From positions 39,007 to 103,006 of the forward strand of contig JALJEE010002157.1 in the NCBI GenBank assembly GCA_023231475.1: 64,000 bases of DNA. Direction: 5' to 3'. Both the position numbers and the translations under genes were made by a program. This DNA is from Seison nebaliae (Eukaryota; Rotifera; Pararotatoria; Seisonacea; Seisonidae). Below, in pieces: positions 1 through 11,900 of this stretch (position 1 is the first letter of the stretch; each line of letters begins with the position of its first letter). A model generated the notes under the pieces. The model was not told the DNA's origin, did not search any database, and saw only the letters and a program-made list of their open reading frames with translations.

Positions 1-662
1 ATTGACTGGAACTTCTTCCCGAAATTTTCATTTGTATAAAACAAGTCAATCCTTTTCCTTACTAATCAAACTTAACTTGATCAATGTAATTAAGTTTTTG
101 AAAATATTTCTCTTTTACCATTCTGGAAACGACATTCTTTCAGTTGGACTTATTCGAAAAATGAAATTTGGATCGATATAATCGAGCTACAATTTAATAT
201 TCTCCTATTTTTGATGTTCACGATTCTTCTTTCCATAAAATAGGAATCTAGAAGCGATTTAGAATTCAAATAAATATTCTTAGTTTTACGCAACTTTTCA
301 AAAATTAGATAAGCGAAACATTTTTGAATTAAGCACAATCTTTTCTGCAATCTATTTAATATTAGGGAACGAATAAATAAATATTTTATAAAACAAAATT
401 TTAAAAAAGAAAACTGTTTTAGAAGATTTGGTAAATATGAAGAGAAATGAAAGATCGACTGAATTGTGAATATTGGAATGGAAAATTTGATTTGAACTGA
501 AATGTTAGCTGACATAAGAAAAAGTGAAATTGAAAGGAAAAATTTTGAGGAAAGTAAATTGGAAAGATTTTGAGGAATAAAAAGAATTCCATTGTATAAT
601 CATTTTCAAAGTGAGAAGGAATCTAAAAGAAATCAACTCATCGCTTCTTGGTATCGTTGACG
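1..662. other. AT-rich flank, no supported gene
   Basis: Very AT-rich sequence. Open frames on the minus strand are hydrophobic and low in complexity, lack recognisable domains, and look like chance ORFs in T-rich DNA. It may hold the promoter of the small plus-strand gene that starts at 663. Confidence 0.5.
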
Positions 663-1404
663 ATGGATAAAACGGTTGAAACGATGAATGTGGCTGATGT
701 TGATGTGATTTATAAACAGCTCCGAACGAGAGAAAGTCTGTCATTCCACATATCTCGACTTAAGCGGGAATTGATCGCTCTCGGTAACGAGCGCAATAAG
801 TTGAGAGAAGCGATAAGGTTCTTTCTTTCATTTTAGGACGATATGTCGATATCTGTCAATATTTCTATCAATTTTATTGTTTTCTCTGAAAACTCTTACT
901 ACAAATTTCGATCGTCATCAAATCCTCGTTAGGATCTATTTCATCTCTCCGATACTTTCACACTTCTCATCACTTGATTTATCTTCCCACTCCCAATACT
1001 AAATTGCTCTTTCTCCGACTCGTCCATATTTAAATGAAAATTTGATTGACTTATACGCAGGTTGTTGATGAGAGTAGAAAATTGAAGAATGGAAATGGCA
1101 ATCAATCATCAATGTTCTTCTGGATGTCTTCTAATTATTTCGTTGAACTTAATGAAAAAGAAATTATGATCGAATTAAAGCAACGTTCCATTTCTATTCA
1201 TTCCAAATCAAATTTTTTTATTATTTTCCCTCCCCCTCCTTATTCTATTCAGGTAGTGATAACGTTCAATTAGAACATGAACATAAATCGAATGAACTGA
1301 AGAAATACGTTCGATATCTCCTCGAACTGGAGAAAGATGAGGAAAAACTTAATTTATTAGACAGTATCGAAACTTTGTCACCAGCTGATTGGATTCGAAG
1401 ATGA
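663..1404 (+). CDS. small coiled-coil protein, unknown function
   Basis: The first ATG is at 663. Exon 1 encodes a heptad-rich segment (RTRESLSFHISRLKRELIAL) and ends near 817 at a GTT donor. A last exon starting at 1253 reads on to a stop at 1404 with a second helical segment (ELKKYVRYLLELEKDEEK). At least one middle exon lies around 1062-1190, ending in ...EIMIELKQ, and it joins the last exon in frame through a gttcca donor. The exact exon 1-2 junction could not be settled because phases conflict at the obvious acceptor (cag before 1062). The product would be roughly 130-150 aa, alpha-helical and soluble. I do not recognise the family. It is a plausible coiled-coil subunit of a larger complex, which is inference only. 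Confidence 0.5.
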
Positions 1405-1524
1405 GAATCTTTTCAATTCCCAACATTTTTTCAAGGAATTATCAAACAAATTTTTCATAATTTATAAAATGAAATTTTTTAAATTTTTAAAAAAAAATAT
1501 ATTAAAATTTTGAAAACTTTCAAT

Positions 1525-1935
1525 TTAATTTTCCTTCGAATTTTCAATGAATTTCATAAATCCTTCATTAATATCTGTCTCGTATCCTTTCAATTTCACT
1601 AATTGTTCCGGCATCTTCAAATGTAAGGGGAGAGCAAGAAGGAAATGAATCTCCTTAAACGGGTTTCCTTCCAACTCGAAAACATTCTTCGCAACATGTT
1701 GTACGAACACGTCCGTCAATCCATCGTTCTGATTTCCAAACGTATATTCTAATTCAACTTTCTCCATCAGTGGGTCATTATGGAGATTTATTGGACTGTC
1801 CGGTTCTTTTACTTGAATTATTTGAGCAATCGCACCGAACTTCGTTAAATGAATGATGCAACGATCTTTTATCTTCATCAAACTTAATGTCGTTCCATCG
1901 CTTGACGAACAATTATATGAGTCATAAACTTTCAT
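1525..1935 (-). CDS. PSMG3: proteasome assembly chaperone 3-like (PAC3/PSMG3)
   Basis: This is a single exon of 136 aa, close to the usual 120-130 aa of PAC3. The pattern of the PAC3 fold can be followed: an N-terminal strand, then CIIHLTKFGAIAQIIQV, which aligns with the conserved (V/I)xx(T/S)QFGKxGTL segment. An acidic region follows, then a block containing VFVQHVAKNVFE (family VHVFAKNL) and FLLALPLHLK (family LLAVAVKD). PAC3 works with PAC4 in the cytosol to align alpha subunits of the 20S proteasome ring. The assignment rests on remembered family motifs and length, not on a search. The gene is AT-rich and runs convergent to the small coiled-coil gene that ends at 1404. An unrelated small alpha/beta protein remains possible. 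Confidence 0.65.
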   Translation of the reverse strand: MKVYDSYNCSSSDGTTLSLMKIKDRCIIHLTKFGAIAQIIQVKEPDSPINLHNDPLMEKVELEYTFGNQNDGLTDVFVQHVAKNVFELEGNPFKEIHFLLALPLHLKMPEQLVKLKGYETDINEGFMKFIENSKEN

Positions 1936-2268
1936 TATTTTTTCCTCAATTTAATTAGAGAAATTTCACTGAGAATTAAAAACGAAATATTAGACGAAAA
2001 ATTAGAGAAAATTAAATAGATAATTAAATAACACTAATTTTTTTGTGTTATTTAATAATTTTTTCATAAAAAGTGAAATGAAATATTGAAAATTCCTTTC
2101 CCAAAACATAATAAAATGAAATCTGTAAAATTTCTTTTCGGGAAAAATTATGAAGAAATATTTAAATTTTTTTTTCATAAAAAACGAAACGAAATTTAAA
2201 TTATTTAAAATTACTTTTTTGAATATGAAGAGAAAATTTAAAATTTCTTTTCACAACAATTTTTTGTG
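1936..2268. other. short AT-rich intergenic spacer
   Basis: About 330 bp of very AT-rich DNA between two minus-strand genes. It contains several copies of a tttttcataaaaa-type motif (near 2057, 2165) and no coding potential. Confidence 0.5.
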
Positions 2269-2862
2269 TTAAAGAAAACTCATTTCTAAAGATTCTTGTT
2301 TGACAGCGAATGCCAACCAATCCGACATGTAAATTGGAAGGAGTCCCATCGAATTGAATTTGTAGAGTGTAAAAATGAATAAAGCGATTTTACTGAGAAC
2401 ATAAATGATCTTTTGTGGCCATGCATTGGCGAGACCTTCGCTTATCGCTTTGAAAGTAGCAGGAATTTGGAAGAATGATTGAATGCATTGATAGAAGACC
2501 ATACCAATCATCATGATGGGAATGAATGAAATCGAATCACCCGTCATCCATAAGAATAACATGTTCATGGGTAATTGTTTGGCTGGTGCTAATGCCATAT
2601 CCCATGAACGACGTGTCAATAATTGATCGACATCTTCTTGTGATTGTTTCATTCCTCGATTATTATTCGAATCATCGGAAATAATCTGATGATAAGCATT
2701 GGTATTTGACGACACATATCCAGGTGGTGCGGATCCAGGAGTATATGTTACTTTATTCTTCGATAATTCCACCAGAATCTCATCATTCTCATTCACTATT
2801 TGAAATGAATTATATGAATTCTTATTCGTTAACCATTGCATGGTATTGAGAGACTTCTTCAT
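2269..2862 (-). CDS. EMC4: ER membrane protein complex subunit 4
   Basis: EMC4 is a subunit of the ER membrane protein complex, which inserts transmembrane segments and tail anchors. I chose the ATG at 2862, because the open frame upstream of it begins with a non-ATG codon. The protein is then 197 aa, against about 183 aa in human. Family landmarks are all present: the PPGY motif (human PVGY region), RSWDMALAPAKQLPMN (human CWDIALGPLKQIPMN), a first membrane segment with GDSISFIPIMMIGM, and the C-terminal YKFNSMGLLPIYMSDWLAF, nearly identical to the human MGLLPTHASDWLAF. It is a single exon. Its start lies about 200 bp from the start of the divergent mLST8 gene, so the two probably share a promoter. 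Confidence 0.95.
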   Translation of the reverse strand: MKKSLNTMQWLTNKNSYNSFQIVNENDEILVELSKNKVTYTPGSAPPGYVSSNTNAYHQIISDDSNNNRGMKQSQEDVDQLLTRRSWDMALAPAKQLPMNMLFLWMTGDSISFIPIMMIGMVFYQCIQSFFQIPATFKAISEGLANAWPQKIIYVLSKIALFIFTLYKFNSMGLLPIYMSDWLAFAVKQESLEMSFL

Positions 2863-3063
2863 CTTTCTTTTATCTTCGATGTTCTGATTAAATTCAATAA
2901 ATTTTATTCGATCAAATTCTTTTCCATTCCTCTTCTCTCTCACACTATTTTTATTATTTAATTATGAAAATGGAAATTTCATGAATTGTGAGCTGAATTA
3001 AACCAAACTTTTTTTTTCTTAATTAATTTTTAAATCAACTAAAATCATCATCAAAGACTTGAA
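2863..3063. promoter_or_regulatory. putative bidirectional promoter, EMC4/mLST8
   Basis: Only about 200 bp separate the EMC4 start (minus) from the mLST8 start (plus). The stretch is AT-rich with a poly-T run near 3008. Shared promoter function is inferred from spacing only. Confidence 0.4.
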
Positions 3064-4798
3064 ATGAAGGGAATGCGTCGAAATCGTGCACAAATGATCG
3101 GGAAAGATGGAATGGATAGTGATGACGATAATACTGATAAATTATCACAATTTGCTTGGTTGACAGCAGCCGCTGGATATCGTAAACAGATTTCTATTTG
3201 GAACAGTGCCATCAATACTCCTTTCGTCATCGGACGACAATCGGTTAGTGAAAGAATTTATTGAAAATTTCTTTTTAAAAAATTCCATATTTTTTTATAA
3301 TAAATTTCAATTTTATCATTTAAATTTTATTTAATTTCGTTTTTTTATAATTAATTTTAATTTTATTATTATTATTTTTTTTATTAAAATTTTATAAATT
3401 TCCATTTTTTATAATTAATTTCTATTTTATCATTTAATTCCCAATTTATCATATTTCGGTTTTATGGAATTTCAATTTTATGAAATTGCTTTTCCTTTTA
3501 TAATTTATAATCAATTTTTTCACTTAAATTTTTTTTAATTTTACGTTTTATGAAATTTCCGTTTTATGGAATTTCTATTTTAAGAAATTGTTTTTCTATT
3601 TTGATTATTCTGTAATTTTCTTTCGAATTTCATTTGAAAATTATGTTTTACCTTTTAGCCAACCAACTGTATTGCATTTTCATCCACTCAAAATTCATTA
3701 GCAGCCGCTTTCCATAATATCGAATTTTATGATCTAAATCGTAATTGTTTATCACACACATTCGAAGTGAGAAGGAAGAAGGAAGATTCGAAGAATGTCA
3801 CTGCTATCGGTTTTCATGAAACGGACAAATTCTTCTATGTGGGAACGGAAGATCGAATGGTGATGTTATTTGATCCACGATGTGATAATGAATGTATCAT
3901 TGGCAAAGATAAATTCACTTCATCCATCCGTTGTATGACATTACATCCAAATCAGAAAGAATTATTTGTTGCTGACGATTCTGGTGATGTTCATATTTTG
4001 AATTTAGATAAAAAATTTAAAGAATCTGTTGCTAATTCCAATTCATCCGCTTCACCAGTTGCTAATAGTTCGACGAACGAAAAGAAAGATAATAATCATC
4101 CAACGTCATATCAATACACTTTACTCCAACCATTTTTTTCGAATGTAGTCCAATGTATGGATGTTGATCTAGAAATGACTCGATTAGCTCTCGGATTCGG
4201 TCAAGTTTTAATTTAAATTATTTAAATTTTAATTAAATTATTTTTAAAGGGAACTTTACAATTTTGGCCGTTGGATGTTTTGGAAGATAATGATTATTCG
4301 TTGAAATGTAGTCGTTTCAATCAGTCGTCATTAATCGAAGAATATGATGATGGAATGAAGGAGAGGATATGTCATGCTAATTCCTACATTCTCAAATGTC
4401 GTTATAGTCCTGACAATACGTTCTTATTTATTTTTCCTCTTTATTATTTGAATATTTAAGTCTGTTTGTCACTTGTTCTTCGGATGGTACGGCGAAATTG
4501 TGGCGAACGAGAGAATTAGATTTTACTAACGACGCCACAATTCTCCCACGATCACCCAACGAAGATAAGGAGAAATGGATTTGGGATTGTTGTTGGACGA
4601 AAGACTCTCGTTACGTTCTCACTGGTTCATATGTCATTTATTCTCTTTGAATTATATTATTTATTTTTATAATTATTTATAGCAAGTACTTCCGGAGTAG
4701 TGAATGTATATGATACGGATGCTCGTCGACTACATCAATATAAAGATGAGGATAATCCTGGAGGATTCCTTTGTTTAGCATTACGTGAAACTTTCTAA
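3064..4798 (+). CDS. MLST8: target of rapamycin complex subunit LST8 (WD40)
   Basis: mLST8 is the WD40 beta-propeller that binds the TOR kinase domain in TORC1 and TORC2. I place five exons: 3064-3243, 3659-4204, 4250-4419, 4461-4624 and 4683-4798 (391 aa, against 326 in human). Matches include AAAFHNIEFYDLN (human AAAGYQHIRMYDLN), AIGFHETDKFFYVGTEDR, LHPNQKELFVADDSGDVHI (human LHPNQAELIVGDQSGAIHI), the junction-spanning DNTLFVTCSSDGTAKLW, and W(I)WDCCWTKDSRYVLTAS. The extra length is a 35-40 aa N-terminal extension and a Ser/Asn-rich insert between blades. All four donors begin GTT. Intron 1 is 415 nt and repetitive, while introns 2-4 are 41-58 nt. The frame is intact throughout. Confidence 0.93.
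3244..3658 (+). repeat. degenerate AT-rich repeat filling mLST8 intron 1
   Basis: This intron is about ten times longer than its neighbours. It consists of imperfect copies of a roughly 30-60 nt unit built from ttttataattaatttcaattttatcattt and ttttatgaaatttc variants (for example near 3297, 3343, 3405, 3465, 3548). It reads as a degenerated tandem duplication, not as coding sequence. Confidence 0.5.
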
Positions 4799-5925
4799 TT
4801 ATTCTTATACCAAATTCCTTTCCTTTTACAATTATATTTCTTCTATTATATATGAATAATTTTATAGTTCTATATCAGAAAATTGAATAATATTCCAATT
4901 TCTATCATTTAATACGTATGAGATAAATAATTGAAAAATCTCCAATTGAAAGTGGTCGAGAAAAAATGTTACATCAAACATGAGAAGAATTGAATATATG
5001 AATTGAAGACATTTTTCTTTTCGATCATCGAATTTTAAAATTAATTTAATATTTAAAATTATTAAATTAATTTTCCGAATTCATATTTTCTATTAGGATT
5101 ATATTATTATTTATTATCAAAATTACCATCGGGATAAATTAGAAAAAAGATTAAAAAAATTCCGGTTCTCGCCAAAGTTGATGAAGTGGTGCAAGCCGAT
5201 GAGAGTTTCTTCATTAATTGGAGAAGACGTGATCGGATCGTAAGAAAATAAGACGAACATCGGAGTTGATGGAGAAAAATAACTGTTCTCGTTTCCATTG
5301 ACGACGCTCCCAAGAGATTCGTACCATAGATGGTAAAGAAAGTTGAGAAAGGGGGAATTTGAGAAAAAAATGAGATACATCTACCGAATGCTTCAACAAT
5401 AAAAATGGTAACTCGCTATGTCAGATACACGTCAAAGATGGCATATCATAAAAGTAGTCCATCATTGAATCTAAATACAAAAAATTTCGGTCAATCAAAG
5501 AGTTAAAAGAAAAAATATTGAGTTAAATACGTGATAATGGAAAGTTGTTCGTTCAAAGGAAGGTGTTCGATTTTCGATCACGTGAATTCATAAAGATGAT
5601 TTATAATGCAAATGATAAAACGCAATTTGATATGTATTTGGAACATGGTCATTTTTGATAGAATTAGATTATTTAAAATTATGTGAGCAAGAAATTTCTC
5701 CTGAGGAAATTTCAGTTTCAACTTCGACAAAACCTAATTATAAATTCGACAATTTAACATTCATCTCATATTAATCATGCACAACGGTTGTTCTCAAGTG
5801 ACAAATTAAACTACTTCGTTGAGTTAACTAATCAATAAAACGATATAGATTTTATTAGAGTTTCGCATAAATTGAAAGAAAAGTTTTCCCTAAAAATTTT
5901 AAACATTTATCAACCATTTAATTGT
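4799..5925. other. intergenic region with unassigned open frames
   Basis: No gene could be supported. Around 5100-5400 several overlapping frames stay open on both strands. The minus-strand frame at 5123-5380 ends in a stretch reading INEETLIGLHHFINFGENRN, and the plus-strand frame at about 5117-5237 reads YHRDKLEKRLKKFRFSPKLM. Local GC is somewhat higher there than in the flanks. It could be a decayed exon. I see no family match and no convincing splice partners. Confidence 0.4.
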
Positions 5926-8900
5926 ATGATGAAGAAGGAATTTCTTGGAGTAGTCTGTTTAATTTTTCTTCTTTCAACTACGAACGGTTTGACTCTCGTT
6001 GACAAAAAACGAATCAGTTCTTTAGAATCTACGTTTGATACGAATTCCGTTTATGTTGGTCAGATTGACAATGAGTTAGAAATTATTGCAAATCTCAAAA
6101 TGTTCTTCGGCGATGATAATGTACCACAAACCATATTTTGGCTTTTGGATGAAAAATTTTTATTTTTAAGTAAAACTGGAGGACAAATTTTACATTTTGA
6201 AGAAACATATAAATCTAAGACATTCTTTTCATTAACACAAACAAAAATTGTGCATTCGGAAATGGTTTAACATTTACTTAATATCTTGTTTGATTATATT
6301 GATTATAAAAAAAGTTGAATAATTTCCAGTTGATCAACTTAATTCCCGATGGTTATTTATCGTACAAATTAGCAGAAGGTACAAATATTATCCGAGTACG
6401 ATTGAACGCGACAATGGAAGTTGACCACTTTATCCAATATAGAGTATTAACAGATCGATATGCAAAAAATAAAGAAACTGTTTTTGGTAAACAAAGTCCA
6501 ATTTTTGAGGGTAATCTATTCGAACAATGGTATCCAGCGGACAGTGGTTTAACCGTTTATGAATGTTGGAAAAATCCAGAGCAACCGGGATTATACCTTT
6601 ATAATTGGCATGATAAACCTACAAAATTTTATATTACATACACTATCTATATTGGAGGAGTTTTGATTTTTTAAATATATTTCTCATTATCGATATTGTA
6701 GAATTTATATGGATTTCCGTTTTCTGTCGAAGTTCCACCAGTACCTATCGATGAGATGACCAGAGATTTGATCGAAGTAGATGATGGAGAAAAAGTAGTT
6801 AATAAGACAATGTTCATTAAGATATCTATTCCATTGAACACTTCGATTGAGAGTGTGGAAATTTCCAGATTTTACAAATTCGACCGTTTTCTTTCTCAAT
6901 TATATTTTCAATTATATTTCTAATTATGATGTTTTCTAGTAATAAAAAAGAAGTCTCAGAAGAATATGTTAAAATCAGTTTCCAATGTAGCAGATCCAAT
7001 GCCAGATGAATTAGTAGGAGATTACTTACCAGTTGCTGATGCAAGAATTCCTTATGCGTACGAATATCATGTGGAAATTAATGTGGATATCATTTATACG
7101 GATTATGGCCATAAAAAATTGGAAATAATTTGTGGAACACAAATCTTCACATTCGAATTCGATATCAATTGTAATTGTTCGGAGATCAAATTGAAAATTG
7201 ATGGTTCTCATTTTTAATTTATATAAATTAATAAATTATTATTATTAATTCAGAAAACTTTCCTTCAAATTTGGCTGTTTTAGAGATGTCTTCTCTTCTA
7301 ACATCATTGACGGTGAAAGTGAATGAGAAGATTCCATTTATTATAGAAACGGAAGAAGTGTGTGATATTTCAATCGAATCCGATTGTACTTATGATTTTG
7401 AGAAGAACTCTCGAAAATTATTCTCATTGACATTCACTGCCGTTGACAAGTGTTCGATATCCGTCAAAACTCATCCAACAACTCGATATTTCCATATGAA
7501 TCATACAGTGATAGTTGATCAGTTGGAGATCGAAGAATTGTCCTTCGATCTACCGATGATTAGTTATACGCATAGTGGCTATGCAGTTTATTGTCAATTA
7601 ACGTACACATATCATCAATTCATTGAGACAGGAGAATGTCAAGTGGAAAATGAACCAATTGTAGATGATGTTGTTCCTTATAAAAGTGGTCAATATCAAT
7701 TATTGGATGTGAAATATCAAAAAATTTATGTTGGAAATTTAAATTTCTCTCATGATCATTTTTCCTTTAGATAATGTATAATTGTTTCAATGCAATTCAA
7801 AGATCATGTAGAACTATCGAAAAACAAATCATTCAGGAATTAACGAATGTCACAATTTCCCCTAAAATTTCTTTAGATCAAAATAGTAAATTTTCCATGA
7901 AAATCAAATTTCTTACTGGATCTCATATTAATTGCAATGTCTCATTCAATGTTTCCGTTTTACGATTTTTATCATCATTCATCATCATCTTTAGAATAAC
8001 GGAACGATAGTTCCACCAATTGTCGAAGAAAAGAATTTCAGAATTTCTTATGAAGAGAATGTTCATTTTTTTCAAATCATTTTGAAATTAATTTTTTTAA
8101 AATAAGATTATTATTTTGAAAAATTTACAATATGTGGAATCTTTTAATATGATATATATGAAACTGACGAACGAAATCAGTTCCATCGAACTAGAAGTAC
8201 CTTCGAAAATTTTGGATATCTTCCCAAAAAACATGCGAATCATCATTCCTGAACGTTCCAATTATTCCATATCTTTTCAATAAATTCTCATGAATAATTT
8301 TTGAATTAGTGACTTATGAAGAAGGTTCAATCGTTTCATATGAGCTGGAAATTGGTGAAGAGGGCGAGATATTTAGTAACGACATTAATATCGAATCAGA
8401 TGCCACTTTCCTACCACCAATGGCAATTGGAGGCATAACGAAACCTCTTTCGATTGTCGCTTCCAATTCCGGTTTTAATGTCATTCTCCATCGAATATAT
8501 TTCAAGGAAGATGATCAAATTTATGTTGCTTTCTGCATTTTCGTCGTTTGTTCTAATTTTAATGAAGTTCAATTATTTGCGGGTGGTGAACATTCCGACA
8601 GGTTTTCTTTCCATCTTAATTTTTTTGATGATGATATTCCCATTTGAATAGTGGTGTCATTCTATTTTATGATCATCAAGCGACAATTTCGATTAGTTTA
8701 CAAGATTCTGGTATACCAACATATGGAAAAATCGATTGGGGTGATGGTTCGTTTGAACCGACTACATTAAGCATGACACCATATCTCGAGTTTAAAAGAA
8801 GTACCGTCAAATCTCATACGTTAATTTTTTTCTTTTTGAAAATTCTTCGTTAATGAAATAATAATTGTTCTCAATTCACTTTATTTCTCTCATTTAGTTA

Positions 8901-11900
8901 CAATATATACGATAAGTTTAATATAACGTTCGATTTATTCAATTCTAAATTCCAGCGAACGCTCATCAATCCGGTTCCCATCACGAGAAAAATACAAAAT
9001 GTCAAAATCCACTATAATAGTGAGGCGATAAAAACAACATATAATCATGCATTTCTTTCATTGAATAAGGACATTAAATTGGAAATAGATATTGAAACTA
9101 TTCCTGAATCGGTTGATATCGAAGTTGATTTACTCGATCGAAATTTGGAGGTAGTGAACTGTAAAAGATTTTCTAAATTGAATTCCGTACACGGTTTCTA
9201 TCTCATTGTATTTTTTTGTATACTTATACTCTTATATTTTTACGCTACTTTCTCTTGGAAAGGTTTGAAGATATATGATTTGAAAGAGTTTCGACATCTC
9301 AATACAAGTGGCTTTTTATCTTCGTTTTGATTTATTTTATTTTTGGATATTTATAGAAAATACAATTGACAACAAAAATAAGGGTGCAAATCACACAATT
9401 TACGATTTCGAAGACTTATTGACAATCGTCTATGTTAATGTAACGATTAATGATCATAAATATCCTGATGCCAATTACTACACGACAATGATCAAATATT
9501 ATTATGGTCCTCAAATCACAAAGATTTCCTGCAAAATAACACAATCAACTAACAAGATCATTGCAAAAGGTTCTCTGCTTTCCCACAATTTACTATTCGT
9601 AACAATTTCGCTTATTTAATTTTTTTAGAAAATTTCCAATTTGAATTTAAGATCACTTGTGAAGGAATCACATCACAATTCAATAATACTTATGGTTTAA
9701 TGTTAACTGCACAATCGAAAATGTCAGTCATCCCATCAGAAGTCTATCAGCTCGAGAGAGAAAGTTTAATGAATTTTTTGAAAAGATCTCAATAATTCCC
9801 TGTCAGTTGTCAATGAAAATGGAACAGTGTCAATTCATAGTCTAACGAATTTCAAATTAATCAGTGGACGATATGAATATGTTGTCGAACTGTTTATTGA
9901 GGAAACGAATATTTTTATTAAATTAAAAAAATTCTCACGAAACGTTCATATTTCTCTTAAGTTTTTTATTCCAATTTCTAATTATTTAAAAAAAATAGTT
10001 TTATGCCGTTCAAGCTCCATCAACATTTTCCTGCAAATTGAAAGGCCAAGAAGATCTAAAATTCCCAAGTTTTTTCTCAATTTATGAATTTTATGAATTT
10101 TAATAATTTCATTCGAAGAATATAAGAAAGGTGATATACCTGAAATACATTTGGCCACATGGAACTTTGGAAGTATTTTTGAATTAAGTGCCGAATATCA
10201 TATTGATCAGAGTAAAGTGAGCGATAAATACATAGATTTCCCACGCATTATCCCTCAGAATGATGAGTTCTATAATGAAACCATTTCATTTCCACCCCTC
10301 CAACGACCAGATGATAATGTATACCTGAAAATTTATGGTCACTTCTCATCCAGTCGCTCTGAAAAGACATTATTATGTAAATTCAATGTTGAAGTAACTT
10401 ATTCGTTGACATCATGTAAAACGTACGAAGGTAAACTGCTATATATCAATGACATACTAGTAAGTCCTACTGAGAATCCGATTGATGAATTTAGATTAAA
10501 GATGCAAATAAATTTATATTCATACAGCAGATACGAGAATTGTACATATGAAAACAATAAATTTATTTGTAATAATTACTATGGGGGTATTAAAGAATTT
10601 CCGTCAGCACCGACGAATGGAATCGAAATCATTCTTCCTGATAGGTTCTATTTCGATATATATTTAATGATTGGATTAATGGGAAAAGAGAAAAGTAGGA
10701 TACGTTGTAGAACTGCTTCACCAGAGAACGTGATATTATCTGGTAAATCCCATACGGAAGATACGATTGTGATGATTAAACAAGAGTCAGTTCAATATAT
10801 CAGTTGGGAAAGTATGAAGAAAATCATCGACGTATCTACTTTCGATGCAATGCCGGTAATGACGTATAATGATTTTTCATTCACCCAAATATATTTAACG
10901 GGCTTTCGAGTTTATGTGACAATTGTCGGTACTAATACATTCGTGGTCAATTCCAATAACGTTTTTAATCTCGAGGTTGTTGAAGGTGATTCGAATGAAA
11001 ATGTTAAGAAAGTCAATCAAAACGTTGAAGTTTATGGGAGGAATACATCAGTGATTAATTGTCGAAATTTGATGGATGGGAAAGGAATTATAACTCAATT
11101 GAATTCGATTATAACAAAAGAATTATATCCGGATTTTGTCGAACTTCTTATCGATAATAATAAATGTCTGAGTAATACTTCATTTAACGATTCTTTGTTC
11201 GATAACGATCCATATGGATTATATGTTTTGAATATATCCAATACTTTTCTTCATTATTTCCAAATCGATCCAACGATGGCCCAATTATTAATGACTAATA
11301 AATTCAAAATTGAATGTCATAGTCAATTCTTATGTTTTTACAAACGAGGCGAACTCTTCATCAATTATGGAAGTACCATCGTTTTTCGTGGTGTTCCCCC
11401 CGTAGAATTACGTACTGTCAATTCTCTCAATTATTTCTGGACGATAAGTTATTTGACGAAAGATGTTTATGAATTTATCGACGTTCTACCATCTCAAATT
11501 GCCCAATACTCGACAGTTGATGATTTTGAATTTAATTTCAATCCGATGATGAATTATCAATTTCCAATTGATAAAAGTCGAGGGAAGATTCATTCTTGGA
11601 AGTTGATGTTGGAAGTGAGAGATATCTACAAGAACATCATTAGTAAATCTGGACTGATATTTCACATCAATTATGGACCGATTGGAATGGAAGTGAAATT
11701 GAGGAAAGAAAAATCCAAATTTAAATTAATTCTCGAAAATTTAAAAGATTATGACGGTGACCAATTGACTCATGTAGAATTATTTGGTTAGTTAATTTAT
11801 TCTAATTAATTAAACCTTTTTTTATTTTAGTTCGAGATGGAAATAAATTGATTGATTATGTTTTTTGGGAACGTAACAGTTTATCTGAAAAAATGACTCG

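Noticed and set aside
150-744. Minus-strand frames of 79-121 aa at the left edge
   Set aside because: Composition is F/I/S/L-rich as expected for T-rich random DNA, with no motif and no splice partners.
818-836. A 19-nt apparent GT...AG intron in the first gene
   Set aside because: Shorter than any verified intron here, and the following sequence does not continue the coiled coil convincingly.
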